DNA of 64,000 nt, taken from assembly GCA_016617855.1 (NCBI GenBank), contig JAECUM010093679.1, positions 1 to 64,000 on the forward strand, in the 5' to 3' direction. The translations under genes and the position numbers were made by a program. Below are positions 40,401-54,500 of this stretch, piece after piece (the stretch's first letter is position 1; each line of letters opens with the position of its first letter). The notes below the pieces were generated by a model. The model worked only from the letters and a program-made list of their open reading frames with translations, did no database searches and was not told the DNA's origin. Origin of the DNA: Megalonaias nervosa (lineage: Eukaryota; Mollusca; Bivalvia; Unionida; Unionidae).

Positions 40401-43400
40401 CACTGTAGTACACAATACATATTGCAATAGGAGAGTGACAATACATCAATGTAGTACACAATATATATCACAATGGGAGTGCAACAATACATTGATGTAG
40501 TACATAATACATATTGCAATGGGAGTGTGACAATGCATCAATGTAGTACACAAAACATATTGTATTGGGAGTGTGATCATACATCAATGTAGTACACAGT
40601 AATATTGTATTGGGAGTGTGACAGTACATCAATGTAGTATACAATGCATATTGTATTGGGAGTATGACCATACATCAATGTAGTACACAATAATATTGCA
40701 TTGGGAGTGTGAAAATACATCAGTGTAGTACACAATACATATTGTAATGGGAGTGTGACACTACATTGATGTAGTAGTACACAATACACATTGCAATGGG
40801 AGTGTGACAATACATCAGTGTAGTACACAATACATATTGTATTGGGAGTGTGACAATACATCAATGTAATACACAATGCAAGTTGCAATGGGAGTGTGAC
40901 AATACATCAATGTAGTACACAACACATATTGTATTGGGAGTGTGAAAATACATCAATGTAATACACAATGCAAGTTGCAATGGGAGTGTGACAATACATC
41001 AATGTTGTACACAACACATATTGTATTGGGAGTGTGACAATACATCAATGTAGTACACAATAATATTGTACTGGGAGTGTGACAATACATCAACGTAGTA
41101 CACAATAATATTGCATTGGGAGTGTGAAAATACATCAATGTAATAAACAATATTTATTGCAATGGGAGTGTGACAATACATCAGTGTAGTACACAATACA
41201 TATTGCATTGGGGGTGTGGCAATACATTGATGTAGTACACAATACATATTACATTGGAAGTGTGACTGTGACAATACATCAATGTAGTACACAATACATA
41301 TTGTATTGGGAGTGTGACAATACATCAATGTAGTACACAACACATATTGTATTGGGAATGTGACAATACATCAGTGTAGTACACAATAATATTGTATTGG
41401 GAGTGTGACAATACATCAATGTAATACACAATACATATTGTAGTAGGAGTGTGACAGTATATCAATGTAGTACACAATAATATTGTATTGGGAGTGTGAC
41501 AATACATCAATGTAGTATACAATACATATTGTATTGGGAGTGTGACAATACATCAATGTAGTACACAATAATATTGTATTGGGAGTGTGACACTACATCA
41601 GTGTAGTACACAATAATATTGTATTGGGAGTGTGACAATACATCAATGTAGTGCACAATATATATTGTATTGGGATTGTGACAATACATCACTGTAGTAC
41701 ACAATACATATTGCAATGGGAGTGTGAAAATACATCGATGTAGTACACAATAATATTGCAATAGGTGTGTGACAATACTGCATTGTCTGGAAATAATCTG
41801 GTTTTATGAGTCAGATAATTACAAAAGTGCTACATAGTTAATAACAAGATCATATGCAGAATCTGCAAATCAGTCATGATTTATTCAGGTAATACTAGTA
41901 ACTTTGTAATACTAGTAAATTTGTAATTATAGTAACTTTGTAATACTAGTAATTATAGGTTACTGCATTTGTATGGGAAAATATGAACAAGTTTTTCGGA
42001 TGTGTATACTGCACGACCTTGGGAGTGCAGTATATCCATCCAACAAAATGAGTTCATATTTTCCCATACAAATGCAGTAACCTTTTTATTATATGCTCAT
42101 TTACTTATTCTACCCAAGGCTTAAATATATAAACAAAAATACACTACAAGAAACAAAGTAACTGAATGTATGCCGTATTCCAAACTAAATACACAAGCGC
42201 AGATTCATCATTACACAACAACATTATTAACGCGCACGTAATTCCGCCCAGATAAATTTGAAGTTGGTCGCACGCTATACGTAAGTTTCGAAAGAAAGTG
42301 GTGTTTTGGTCTACTTAAAATTGAAATTTGGAGTCATATTGTGAATGAATGCGAATTGCAACAACTTTTCCATTTAATCTCGAATGAATACATTTTAGTA
42401 TTTTTGTTGATTCGACAAAATTTTGTGATTATGGACTGGATTTATTTACATGAAGTACGTCGATTTCAGCGTCTGTGCCAATTCTACATGAAATACATCG
42501 TATTGAAACAGCAAGGCAGAAGTGTGTTGACATCGGCATGCGTGTTTCTGTTCTGTCATTGAATGATTCAGATCATAATGTGGGAAAAATATGAAGTCTT
42601 TCAATTGTAATTATCAAAAAGATGCTGTGGAATTTAATGTTTATTTCATTTTGAGTGCAGTAAGGATATAATTGCACTTGGAATATAGTTGAAATTACAG
42701 CACAGTTTCGAAATGTATAATCAAGCTTGAGAACCCATGACATGGCTCATGTAATTTGGATTTGCAGAACTAAGGAAGTACATTTTGAGGAAATTCAGGA
42801 TGTAAAACTGTAAGTATATTTTTGCTATTTTTATTAACAGCTAAAGAAGACAGTTTATGTCTTGTAACTTGCATGTTATTTGTAAGGACCCTGTCTGGCG
42901 TCTATTGCTAGCCTAAATCTGAAACATTGTATCAAAAAAGTTAGCATGGAATGTGCCAAAGCACCTGGTATGTGGCAGTCCACTAAACATCTGCTTTAGT
43001 TATTCTGAAACAAACTGTTTGTTTACAATAGAAAGTAGTTCCTTTATTCATGTGAATTCAGTATGAATTCAGCGCGAGGGTTCAGTATCGCAAAATACTG
43101 AACGATTCTGACAATGCAAAGTTAATGGAGAAAGAAATGAGCATATAATAACTTTGTATTACTAATAACTTTGCTGCATTTTTACCATCTCAACATGGCA
43201 ACAATGGCATTACAGGCAAAGACAAATGGTCAAGCTAGGAGTCTGCATCATAATATGTATTGCATCACCAAACCTGCATTACAATATGTACTGTATTGTC
43301 TGCCAACTGTATGATACATATCATGGAATGTATTGTCTGTCTGCCAACTGTATGATACATATCATGGAATGTACTGTCTTCTCTGCCAACTGTATGATAC

Positions 43401-46400
43401 TATCATGGAATGTACTGTATTGTTTGCCAACTGTATGATACATATCATGGAATGTATTGTATGTCTGCCAACTGTATGATACATAACATGGAATGTACAG
43501 TATTGTCTGCCAACTGTATGATACATAACATGGAATGTACTGTATTGTCTGCCAACTGTATGATACATATCATGGAATGTATTGTATTGTCTGCCAACTG
43601 TTTGATACATATCATGGAATATACTGTATGACTGCCAACTGTATGATACATATCATAGAATGTATTGTATGTCTGCCAACTGTATGATACATATCACGGA
43701 ATGTACTGTATGCCAACTGTATGATACATATCATGGAATGTATTGTATTGTCTGCCAACTGTATGATACATATCATGGAATGTACTGTATGTCTGCCAAC
43801 TGTATGATACATATCATGGAATGTACTGTCTTGTCTGCCAACTGTATAATACATATCATGGAATGTATTGTATTGTCTGGCAACTGTATGATACATATCA
43901 TGGAATGTATTGTATTGTCTGGCAACTGTGTGATACGTATCATGGAATGTACTGTATTGTCTGCAACTGTATGATGCATATCATGGAATGTACTGTATTG
44001 TCTGCCAACTGTATGATACATATCATGGAATGTATTGTATTGTCTGCCAACTGTATGATACATATCATGGAATGTACTGTATTGTCTGCCAACTGTGTGA
44101 TACGTATCATGGAATGTACTGTATTGTCTGCAACTGTATGATGCATATCATGGAATGTACTGTATTGTCTGCAACTGTATGATACATATCATGGAATGTA
44201 TTGTATTGTCTGCCAACTGTATGATACATATCATGGATGGAATGTACTGTATTGTCTGCCAACTGTATGATAAAAATCATGGAATGTACTGTATTGTCTG
44301 CCAACTGTATGATACATATCATGGAATGTACTGTATTGTCTGGCAACTGTATGATACATACCATGGAATGTATTGTATTGTCTGCCAACTGTATGATATC
44401 ATGGAATGTACTGTATGTCTGCCAACTGTATGATACATATCATGGAATGTATTGTATTGTCTGCCAACTGTATGATACAGATCATGGAATGTATTGTATT
44501 GTCTGCCAACTGTATGATACATATCATGGAATGTACTGTATTGTCTGGCAACTGTATGATACATATCATGTAATGTATTGTATTGCCACCCAGTTATCAT
44601 AATATGTATTGCATCACAAGCAAAGAGCCAATGCACAGCTACACTAAACATATCCTGCAATGTATTTTGCCGTGAAAAACTTAGCATTTATCAAATTGGC
44701 AACATTCCACTTTTGCAATGTTGGCTTCAGCTGGAATCCTGTTTTACACTAGCCAATGCATGAAGCTGTTCCTTACAGACTCTCCTATCAAACTGTACTG
44801 TTCCATGCAGTCTCTCCTATCAAACTGTACTGTTCCATGATTATCCATGAATGAATGATTGGAGTAGGATCATCCATGCATGTAATGGTGCAGGTGTTTA
44901 AAATATACTTCTGATGATCCTCTGATATGTTTAGCAGAGTAGGATCATTCCTGAATGAATGACTTAAGTAGGATCATTAATGAATGTATGTATTGGTGTA
45001 GGGTCATCCATGAATGAATGATTGGAGTAGGATCATCCATGAATGAATGATTGGAGTAGGATCATCTATGAATGAATGATTGGTGTAGGATCATCTATGA
45101 ATGAATGATTGGAGTAGGATCATTAATGAATGCATGTATTGGTGTAGGATCATCCATGAATGAATGATTGGATCATCCATGAATTAATGATTGGTGTAGG
45201 ATCATCCATGAATGAATGATTGGAGTAGGATCATCCATGAATGAATGACTGGAGTAGGATCATCCATGAATGAATGATTGGATTATCCATGAATGCATGT
45301 ATTGGTGTAGGATCATCCACAATTGAATGATTGGAGTAGGATCATCCATGAATGAATGATTGGTGTAGGATCATCCATGAATGATTGGAGTATGATCATT
45401 CATTCATGAATGATTGGATTATCCATGAATGAATTATTGGTGTAGGATCATCCATGAATGAATGATTGGAGTAGGATCATCCATGAATACATGTATTGGT
45501 GCAAGCTCCTGACCCTCTGGAGTAGCTATTCTTGCATTGTTGTAGCTACAGTGACTTCCAAGACAAACACAGTAGGTGCAATACAACAGGCTATTTAAAT
45601 CCCCTATTCCAAGTTTTGCCAGTCTCTAGTAAGGACTACGCTGTGAACTGTATCTTGAAGCCCTCATAGTAAGCAAAGATGCTTATCTGGATCTTCACTG
45701 GGATGTAGAGGAACTTTATCATGTACCAAATGAACCCATGCAGAACTGAGATGTAGAGGAACTTCATCATCTACCAAATGAACCCATGCAGAACTGGGAT
45801 GTAGAGTAACTTCATCATGTACCAAATGAACCCATGCAGAACTGGGATGTAGAAGAACTTCATCATGTACCAAATGAACCCATGCAGAACTGAGACACAC
45901 GATCTAGCCATGTCACAATAATGGTAAGATTTCTTCACCTCTGCTTCCTAGATCATGTTTCAAATCGCTCTGTAATGATGTAGGTAATCCTGGTATGCCT
46001 GGCTGATAAACAAATGTGTCAACATGGCCATTCTCCAGCAGAATCTTTGTCAGCCTGCTGGCAAGGACCCTCAAAAAGTGTTCTCTTCCACACTGAGGAT
46101 AGAAGCAAGATTGAAGTGACTTGTGGTCTCAGTAATTTGTTTTAGAAGGAGATAACATATGTTGGCTACAGTATATTATTTTTGTCTTTCTGGTATGTCC
46201 TTTTTCCATCTTAAGCAACTATTAAAATGCCACATTCTGATGCAGAAAGTTTGAAGGAACAAGGTTTCTGGATAACAATTAATGAGAAAAAAGATATTTT
46301 AAAACACCAAAATAAATCCAAAGAAAAATAGTCAGCACTATGTAGCTCTGAAGTTGGACAAACAAATTTCAGCAACCCTCTCCATACTGCCTTCAGTCAA

Positions 46401-48519
46401 ACATCTGTGTTAATAATAATTTGTCTTACATGTTGCTACAAATTTTATGCAGTTAATGTAAAATACAGTTTCCAGAAGAGAATTCATGCAAATATGAAAT
46501 ACCTTAATGATAAGATGAGGTTTACGAAGTCTGAATTCATCTTCATCTATGCCAACTTGGTGAGTTTCTTTGACCCGGAGGCCATAAGAAATTCTCATCA
46601 GACAATGGTCTTCAAGTTTCTCTAGATAGTCAGTTGGGGTCACCACCATTATAAGTTTCTCACCTGAAAACATTAAAATCGTTAAGTCATAGAAAAAATA
46701 AACTCATAGATTTTACTTAAAAGAAATTGATTGCTTATGCATTAGATCCAGAAGGGTTCCCCCTCTGTATAACAACACTTCATAGGGCCATGTTATAAGT
46801 AAGTGGTTATTATTGCAATGAGAGTGTCCTAACAGTGCATTACAACAGAAACTCATACTTAACCATTTGACATTTGCATTATATTTGGTTTGCATAGGTC
46901 AAGAACCAACCACATTCTAACTGGCTTTCATAAGTCAATAAAAAATCAAATCATAATTGGTTCTCATAAACTAAAAACCAATCATATTATACCTGGTTCT
47001 TATAAGCCAAGAATCAATCACGTTATAATTGGTTCTCATAAACCAAGAACGAATCACATTATAATTGGTTCTCATAAGCCAAGAACCAATTGCAATAAGT
47101 GAGTATTTCAGCGTGATAATTATTTCAGCGTGATAAATGAGTATTTTAATGTGATAATTGTTTCAGTGTGATAACTAAGTATTTCAGTGTGGTAATTATT
47201 TCCGTGTGATAAGTATTTCAGTGTGATAAGTGAGTATTTCAGTGTGATAACTATTTCAGTGTGATAATGATCATTTCAGTACGATGAGTGACTATTTCAT
47301 TCACATTTTAGAAATTCTGGACAGCTGATTTTGTCATGAATTTTTATGAGTAGTAGTTTTAACCATGTGACCAAATGCCACTTTAAGAAACAATAATACA
47401 GTTTTGTCTTATAATAAGATCACTTCTTCTCCCACTTTTCACCAAAATTTTTAGGTTGAAATTAAGCCTTTTATATGACAAATCCTGTAACTTACTCTGT
47501 CCTGGACTTAGAATGACCTCAACAGGTTGTTTCTTGACCTCTTTACTGGCAACCCCAGTGTAGTACATGGAGCAGCACTGCAGGAATCCATTCACAGTCC
47601 TATTGTCTTTGGAATTGTTGGTGACCTGGACAGTGACATTGAAGTCATGTCCGATTTCCATGTCATCTAGATCCACCAGTTCCATTACTACGTCCTATAA
47701 AATTTTGGAATTGCATTTTTAAAAATGTTGATCCTGTGGGGACATCTTTAAGTCAGAAAGAAAAACATTTTTACAGTAAATGTTACATGTTCAAAATGTG
47801 AAAAAGATAAATCATCAGTAAAATAAAGAATGAATTCTATGAATGGGACAAATAATTTGACCAACCTTTTAAAGCTGCAAATGACAGACTCCATTCCAAA
47901 GTTTATTTTATATGTTTGATTGAGACAGTATCACCAATTCTACTATCAACCAAATCAATCTGGCCCCTCAATCATAAAACTTTACTAACAGTTCAAGGAT
48001 GTCACTTCACACTTTGAAATCTAAATCAAAATCAACAGATACAGCCTTTTGATTCATCAAATATTTTGGAGTAGTTTTGGATTTGAGTAATGGAGAGAGC
48101 ACTTGTGTAAGACATTTGTCCTTGAACTTCAAATGATGGTGGTAAGGTCTCAATATAAGAATATAGTGTAACTTTACTCAGCTGACATTTCCTTGCAAAG
48201 AATGCTTTTCTTAGCTAAAACCTCTTGCAAAGAGCATCTGTTTTAGCTGACACCATCTTGTAAGGAGCATGTCTCAGCTAATATCTGTCTTTGCAGACAC
48301 CTCCATGCAAAGAACCTGTCTTAGCTGACACCTCATTGTAAATACCACATGTCTAAGGAGATGTATCTCTTTATAAATCTCTAAGTACACAATTACTGAA
48401 GAACATATTTTAGGAGAACCTCCTTATAAAGAACATCTGTCTTATTTAACACCTACTTGCAAAGAACACCTAAAAATACAGCTGACACCAGATGGTAATG
48501 AACATCTGTCTTAACATAA

Positions 48520-48577
<58 letters not shown>

Positions 48578-51500
48578 TTTGCATTTTTAACATAGCTTTA
48601 ATCAATTTTTCAGTCATATTGCAATTGTGTCTGCAATTTGGCAGTTTATAGTGATGTCAAGCACTGAGACATCATGCCACAGACATGTAGCATCATGTCC
48701 CACCCAGTCACATTATCCTAACACCAGGCCAACCAGTCCTAACACTAACCTCTTAAAACTAAATGCCTAGCAAGAATCTTTGGTATGACTCGGCTGGGGT
48801 TCTAACCCACGACATCCTGCATCCAAAGCGAAATGCTCTAACCACTTGGGCCACCAGAGCGGTTTACACCTTGTAAAAAACATCTCTTAGCTAACACCTA
48901 TAATAGCAGAAACTTCTTTGTAATGAAAACCTGCTCATAAATGAGAAAATCATGACCCCATTGTCTTTCAATTTCATGCTTAATATCTATAATAGATAAA
49001 CTGTCTACCAATAACAAAGCATTGTACTTGCTTAAGTTTCCTGTAAAAATGGGTTTCATGATTTCACTTAAATTTTAGAAAAAACTTCACCTCCTGTGAC
49101 AGAACACTCACATTTTGGCTGACAAGCATGTAAGTGGAAACATTAATAGTATAAATACGACAAGCATAGAAGTAGAAACATTAATAGTATAAATACGACA
49201 AGCATAGAAGTGTAAACATTTATAGTATAACTATAATAACTATAATAACCACAGAAGTGGAAACATTAATAGTATAAATACGACAAGCACATAAGTGGAA
49301 ACATTGCTAGCATAAATATGACAAGCATAGAAGTGGAAACATTACTAGTATAAATACAACAAGCGTGGAAGTGGAAACATTAAGTAATAGTGTTTAATAA
49401 GATGACTTATTTTTTATTTCTGTCAGTAATGAAGCTTGAAAGTTTAGATGTTTCCCAAAAATGCTAAAATTTCTAAATAAAAGGAACCCTGCAAAATCTG
49501 ATTTATCCTTTCTTTGTCTAATTAACAGGTGTGCAGCAGGAAAACAAAGAATGGCCACCATCAAGTATTTGGCATAAAGGTCCTTGACCAGCTAGGCTGT
49601 TTAGTAATTGGCATAAAGGTCCTTGACCAGCTAGGCTGTTTAGTAATTGGCATAAAGGACACAGACCAGCTAGGCTGTTTAGTAATTGGCATAAAGGACA
49701 CAGACCAGCTAGGCTGTTTAGTAATTGGCATAAAGGACACAGACCAGCTAGGCTGTTTAGTAATCGGCATAAAGGACATGGACCAGCTAGGCTGTTTAGT
49801 AATTGGCATAAAGGACACGGACCAGCTAGGCTGTTTAGTAATTGGCATAAAGGACACAGACCAGCTAGGCTGTTTAGTAATTGGCATAAAGGACACAGAC
49901 CAGCTAGGCTGTTTAGTAATTGGCATAAAGGACACAGACCAGCTAGGCTGTTTAGTAATTGGCATAAAGGACATGGACCAGTTAGGCTGTAAATAGTAAG
50001 AAGCAAAAAGGACCTGGACCAGCTAGGCTGTAAATAGTAAGAGGTAAAAAGGACCTGGACAAGCTAGGCTGTTTAATAAGTGGCATAATTACACTTTAAA
50101 CAAAACTATATTTGACAAAACATCTATTTGTTTTAAGTGAGACATGAAAAATTGCTAGTGTAAATACCCAGTAGGTCCTCATGAAAAAAAATGTTATAAA
50201 AATAACCAGTAGATCACATGGAAAAAAACTTATTAAAATACCCAGTAGGTTCTCACCTTTTCTTTGGCTTCATGTCCTTGAATATTGACATTCAGATGTT
50301 TAAAACTAAGCTTAGCTCTTCTGACTGCACCTCTTTCCTCCACAGAACCTGCATGGAAGACAAGGTCAAAATGTTACAATTACTGTACAGAAGCTGCATG
50401 GAAGGCAAGGTCAAAATGTTGCAATTACTGCACAGAAGCTGCATGGAAGACAAGGTCAAAATGTTACAATTACTGTACAGAAGCTGCATGGAAGACAAGG
50501 TCAAAATGTTACAATTACTGTACAGAAGCTGCATGGAAGGCAAGGTCAAAATGTTGCAATTACTGCACAGAAGCTGCATGGAAGACAAGGTCAAAATGTT
50601 ACAATTACTGTACAGAAGCTGCATGGAAGACAAGGTCAAAATGTTACAATTACTGCACAGAAGCTGCATGGAAGACAAGGTCAAAATGTTACAATTACTG
50701 TACAGAAGCTGCATGGAAGACAAGGTCAAAATGTTACAATTACTGTATAAAACCTACATGGAAGACAAGATCAAAATGCTACAATTACTGTACAGAAGCT
50801 GCATAGAAGGCAAGGTCAAAATGTTATAATTACTGTACAGAAACTGCATGGAAGGCAAGGTCAAAATGTTACAATTACTGTACAGAAGCTGCTGCATGGA
50901 AGACAAGGTCAAAACATTACAATTACTGTACAGAAGCTGCTGCATGGAAGGCAATGTCAAAACATTACAATTACTGTACAGAAGCTGCTGCATGGAAGGC
51001 AAGGTCAAAATGTTGCAATTACTGCACAGAAGCTGCATGGAAGACAAGGTCAAAATGTTACAATTACTGCACAGAAGCTGCATGGAAGGCAAGGTCAAAA
51101 TGTTACAATTACTGCATAGAAGCTGCATGGAAGGCAAGGTCAAAATGTTACAATTACTGCACAGAAGCTGCATGGAAAGCAAGGTCAAAATGTTACAATT
51201 ACTGTATAAAACCTACATGGAAGACAAGATCAAAATGCTACAATTACTGTACAGAAGCTGCATAGAAGGCAAGGTCAAAATGTTATAATTACTGTACAGA
51301 AACTGCATGGAAGGCAAGGTCAAAATGTTACAATTACTGTACAGAAGCTGCTGCATGGAAGACAAGGTCAAAACATTACAATTACTGTACAGAAGCTGCT
51401 GCATGGAAGGCAATGTCAAAACATTACAATTACTGTACAGAAGCTGCTGCATGGAAGGCAAGGTCAAAATGTTGCAATTACTGCACAGAAGCTGCATGGA

Positions 51501-54500
51501 AGACAAGGTCAAAATGTTACAATTACTGCACAGAAGCTGCATGGAAGGCAAGGTCAAAATGTTACAATTACTGCATAGAAGCTGCATGGAAGGCAAGGTC
51601 AAAATGTTACAATTACTGCACAGAAGCTGCATGGAAAGCAAGGTCAAAATGTTACAATTACTGTAAAGAAGCTGCATGGAAGGCAATGTCAAAATGTTAC
51701 AATTACTGTACAGAAACTGCATGGAAGGCAAGGTCAAAATGTTATAATTACTGCACAGAACCTGCATGGAAGGCAAGGTCAAAATGTTACAATTACTGTA
51801 CAGAAGCTGCATGGAAGACAAGGTCAAAATACTTTAATTACTGTACACACCCTGCATGGAAGACAATGTCAAAAAGCTTCAATTACTGTATAGACCTCCA
51901 AAGACATGTAATTCTCAATGCACATACATGTGATTACTTTTTACAGAAAATTGAAATATTAAACTATGCATCTGTCTTTCTAGCAGATCTTTTATTCCTA
52001 TTTTGTGGTATTTCTGAGTTTTTGAAGGAATTACAACATTAAGCCACTGACTGAATAATAAACAGATTGTCTGTTAGATCATTACTTGCTACTTGCTATT
52101 TCTGTTCACATGTAGTTTTTCTTGTGTATATGTTTCAAATAAATTATCAATGACTAAATTTTCATTATAGGCTTTGCATTTTAATTAATTTCTGTTCCAC
52201 ATTCAATGTATCCAATCCTTTCATTAGTTAAAAGGCAGTTTGCCAGGGGAAATAAGTTTGCCAGGGGAAATAAGCCACATTATTCAGTACTTTGTGTGAC
52301 ATACTGACAGAAAAGAGGAACCCTGACAAAGGAATGAACAATCTCATAATGGACAAGTAACCCTGACAAAGGTATGAACAGTTACATCTTATAATGGATA
52401 AGTAACCCTGACAAAGGTATGAACAGTTACATCTGATAATGGACAAGTAACCCTGACAAAGGCATGAATAGTTACATCTGATAACAGACAAGTAACCCTG
52501 ACAAAGGTATGAACAGTTACATCTTATAATGGACAAGTAACCCTGACAAAGGTATGAACAGTTACATCTGATAATGGACAAATAACCCTGACAAAGGTAT
52601 GAACAGTCTCATAATGGAAAAGTAACCCTGACAAAGGAATAAAGATAATGGACAAGTATCCCTGACAAAGGTATAAAGATAATGGACAAGTAACCCTTAC
52701 AAAGGTATGAAGATAATGGACAAGTAACCCTTACAAAGGTATGAAGATAATGGACAAGTAACCCTTACAAAGGTATGAGCAGTCTCATAATGGACAAGTA
52801 ACCCTGACAAAGGTAGAAAGATAATGGACAAGTATCCCTGACAAAGGTATGAAGATAATGGACAAGTAACCCTTACAAAGGTATGAGCAGTCTCATTATG
52901 GACAAGAAAAAAAAAGCAAATAACTGATCTCACAAGTGAGATGTGGCAAAATCTATTCTCATCAGGAGTGCTCCAGACATACTGATAAATTTTTCTACAA
53001 GCATGGGAAAGTCAAAGTCAGCATTAATCTTTATTACTATAGAAAAACCTGATTTGAGAGATACCTGTTATGAGAGACCACCTGTTTTAAGAGGCTGGGT
53101 TCTCCATGAACAGATTTATTGATTATACATGTACTGTGTTTTAGCTGTCAAGATAGACAAGCTGTCTCCTGATCATTTTTTGGCTGTAGGGGTGGTCTTT
53201 CAATACAGGTCATAATGTATAATCAGATAGATTGAATCTGTGGACACTTCTTGAATACTGAAAGATGTAAGCATTATGTATATTTCCTCTGAAAAAAATA
53301 TATTTCATACACTCTGACAAATTCAAACAGACTGAATTGTTTTTCATATGATAAAAATTAATATATTCAGTCTTTTTATCCATTCTTTTCAAAAGAATAC
53401 TATACCAGTGAAATGTTTAGTTTTTTAAAAGATACTCTCTTACGAGATTATTTACATGCTGCCATATCACTAACTGAATCAACACTGCCATATCACTAAT
53501 TGAATCAACACTGCCATATCATTAATTGAATCAACATTGCCATATCACTAATTGAATCAACACTGCCATATCACTAATTGAATCAACACTGCCATATCAC
53601 TAACTGAATCAACACTGCCATATCACTAATTGAATCAACACTGCCATATCACTAATTAAATCAACACTGCCATATCACTAATTAAATCAACACTGCCATA
53701 TCACTAATTGAATCAACAGTGCCATATCACTAACTGAATCAACACTGCCATGTCACTATTTGAATCAACAGTGCCATATCACTAATTAAATCAACACTGC
53801 CATATCACTAATTGAATCAACACTGCCATGTCACTATTTGAATTAACAGTGCCATATTGCTAACTGAATCAACACTGCTATATTGCTAACTGAATAAACA
53901 ATTTTCACCAAGATGTAGTCAATCTGGTCGTTATCTTTTCCATCTGGACTGTGCCAGGTCTTTCTTCTAGATGCTTTGTGGGGGCCAAGTGTATTGCCTA
54001 GCACAAGGTCATTATAGGTGGCAAACTCCAAGAGCCTGACTCCTTTTTCATTTGCTTCAGCACTGCAGAAGGGTCCCTATGTGCTTTGCCAGATTGTCTG
54101 TGAGTCAGCTCCTACCTTTGTACTCCAGTCTCTTTTTATAAACAGAATGTCCTTCTTAGGTGAGTTGTCCATGACATCTTGCGGTTGATCAAAAAAGTTC
54201 TCCAGTTCGTTGTCATCATAGATAGATGTGGCTGTACAGGCCTGTGTGATTGTGACACTGAAGGGAGTCGCCCTGAGGCAGATGGTAATAAGTCTTACGA
54301 GTCTATGCTCTTCAAATAAATAACAGAAAAAAGTGAAGAGCAACAAGCTTTGTAAAATTCAACAAATAATTTATTTCCCAAGAATACAAAGTGAAAATGT
54401 GAAAAAAAGAAAACTTATGGCATTGGAAATTAAATCCCAAATAATCCAAGAATTAAAAGTTCTGAACAAACTTTAGTGGAAATCCAAATTAAGTCCAACA

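Larger units (their letters stand above)
44815..46110 (-). mobile_element. LINE reverse transcriptase fragment with two internal minisatellites
   Basis: Minus-strand readings show, in order, a block [20 protein letters not shown] followed by IPGLP (45965-46105), then [19 protein letters not shown] and [13 protein letters not shown] (45600-45720), and [14 protein letters not shown] (about 45480-45520), the catalytic box. These are consecutive motifs of one non-LTR reverse transcriptase family. Stops and shifts between them show decay. Two arrays (45690-45895 and 44815-45500) lie within it and are built from its own coding sequence. No sequence downstream of the catalytic box was recognised. 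Confidence 0.75.

Noticed and set aside
43226..44687. Cys/Met/Tyr-rich frames resembling small Cys-rich peptides
   Set aside because: 42-bp array read in several registers. No signal peptide and no single preferred frame.
49518..50006. Cys-rich repeat frame ([13 protein letters not shown]) that could look like a metal-binding protein
   Set aside because: Pure 39-bp tandem repeat. Frames on both strands are open for the same reason.
50218..52042. Several frames of 100-209 codons on both strands
   Set aside because: All read the 45-bp array in different registers. The unit is divisible by three, so frames stay open by default. The only real coding sequence here is the exon at 50257-50348.
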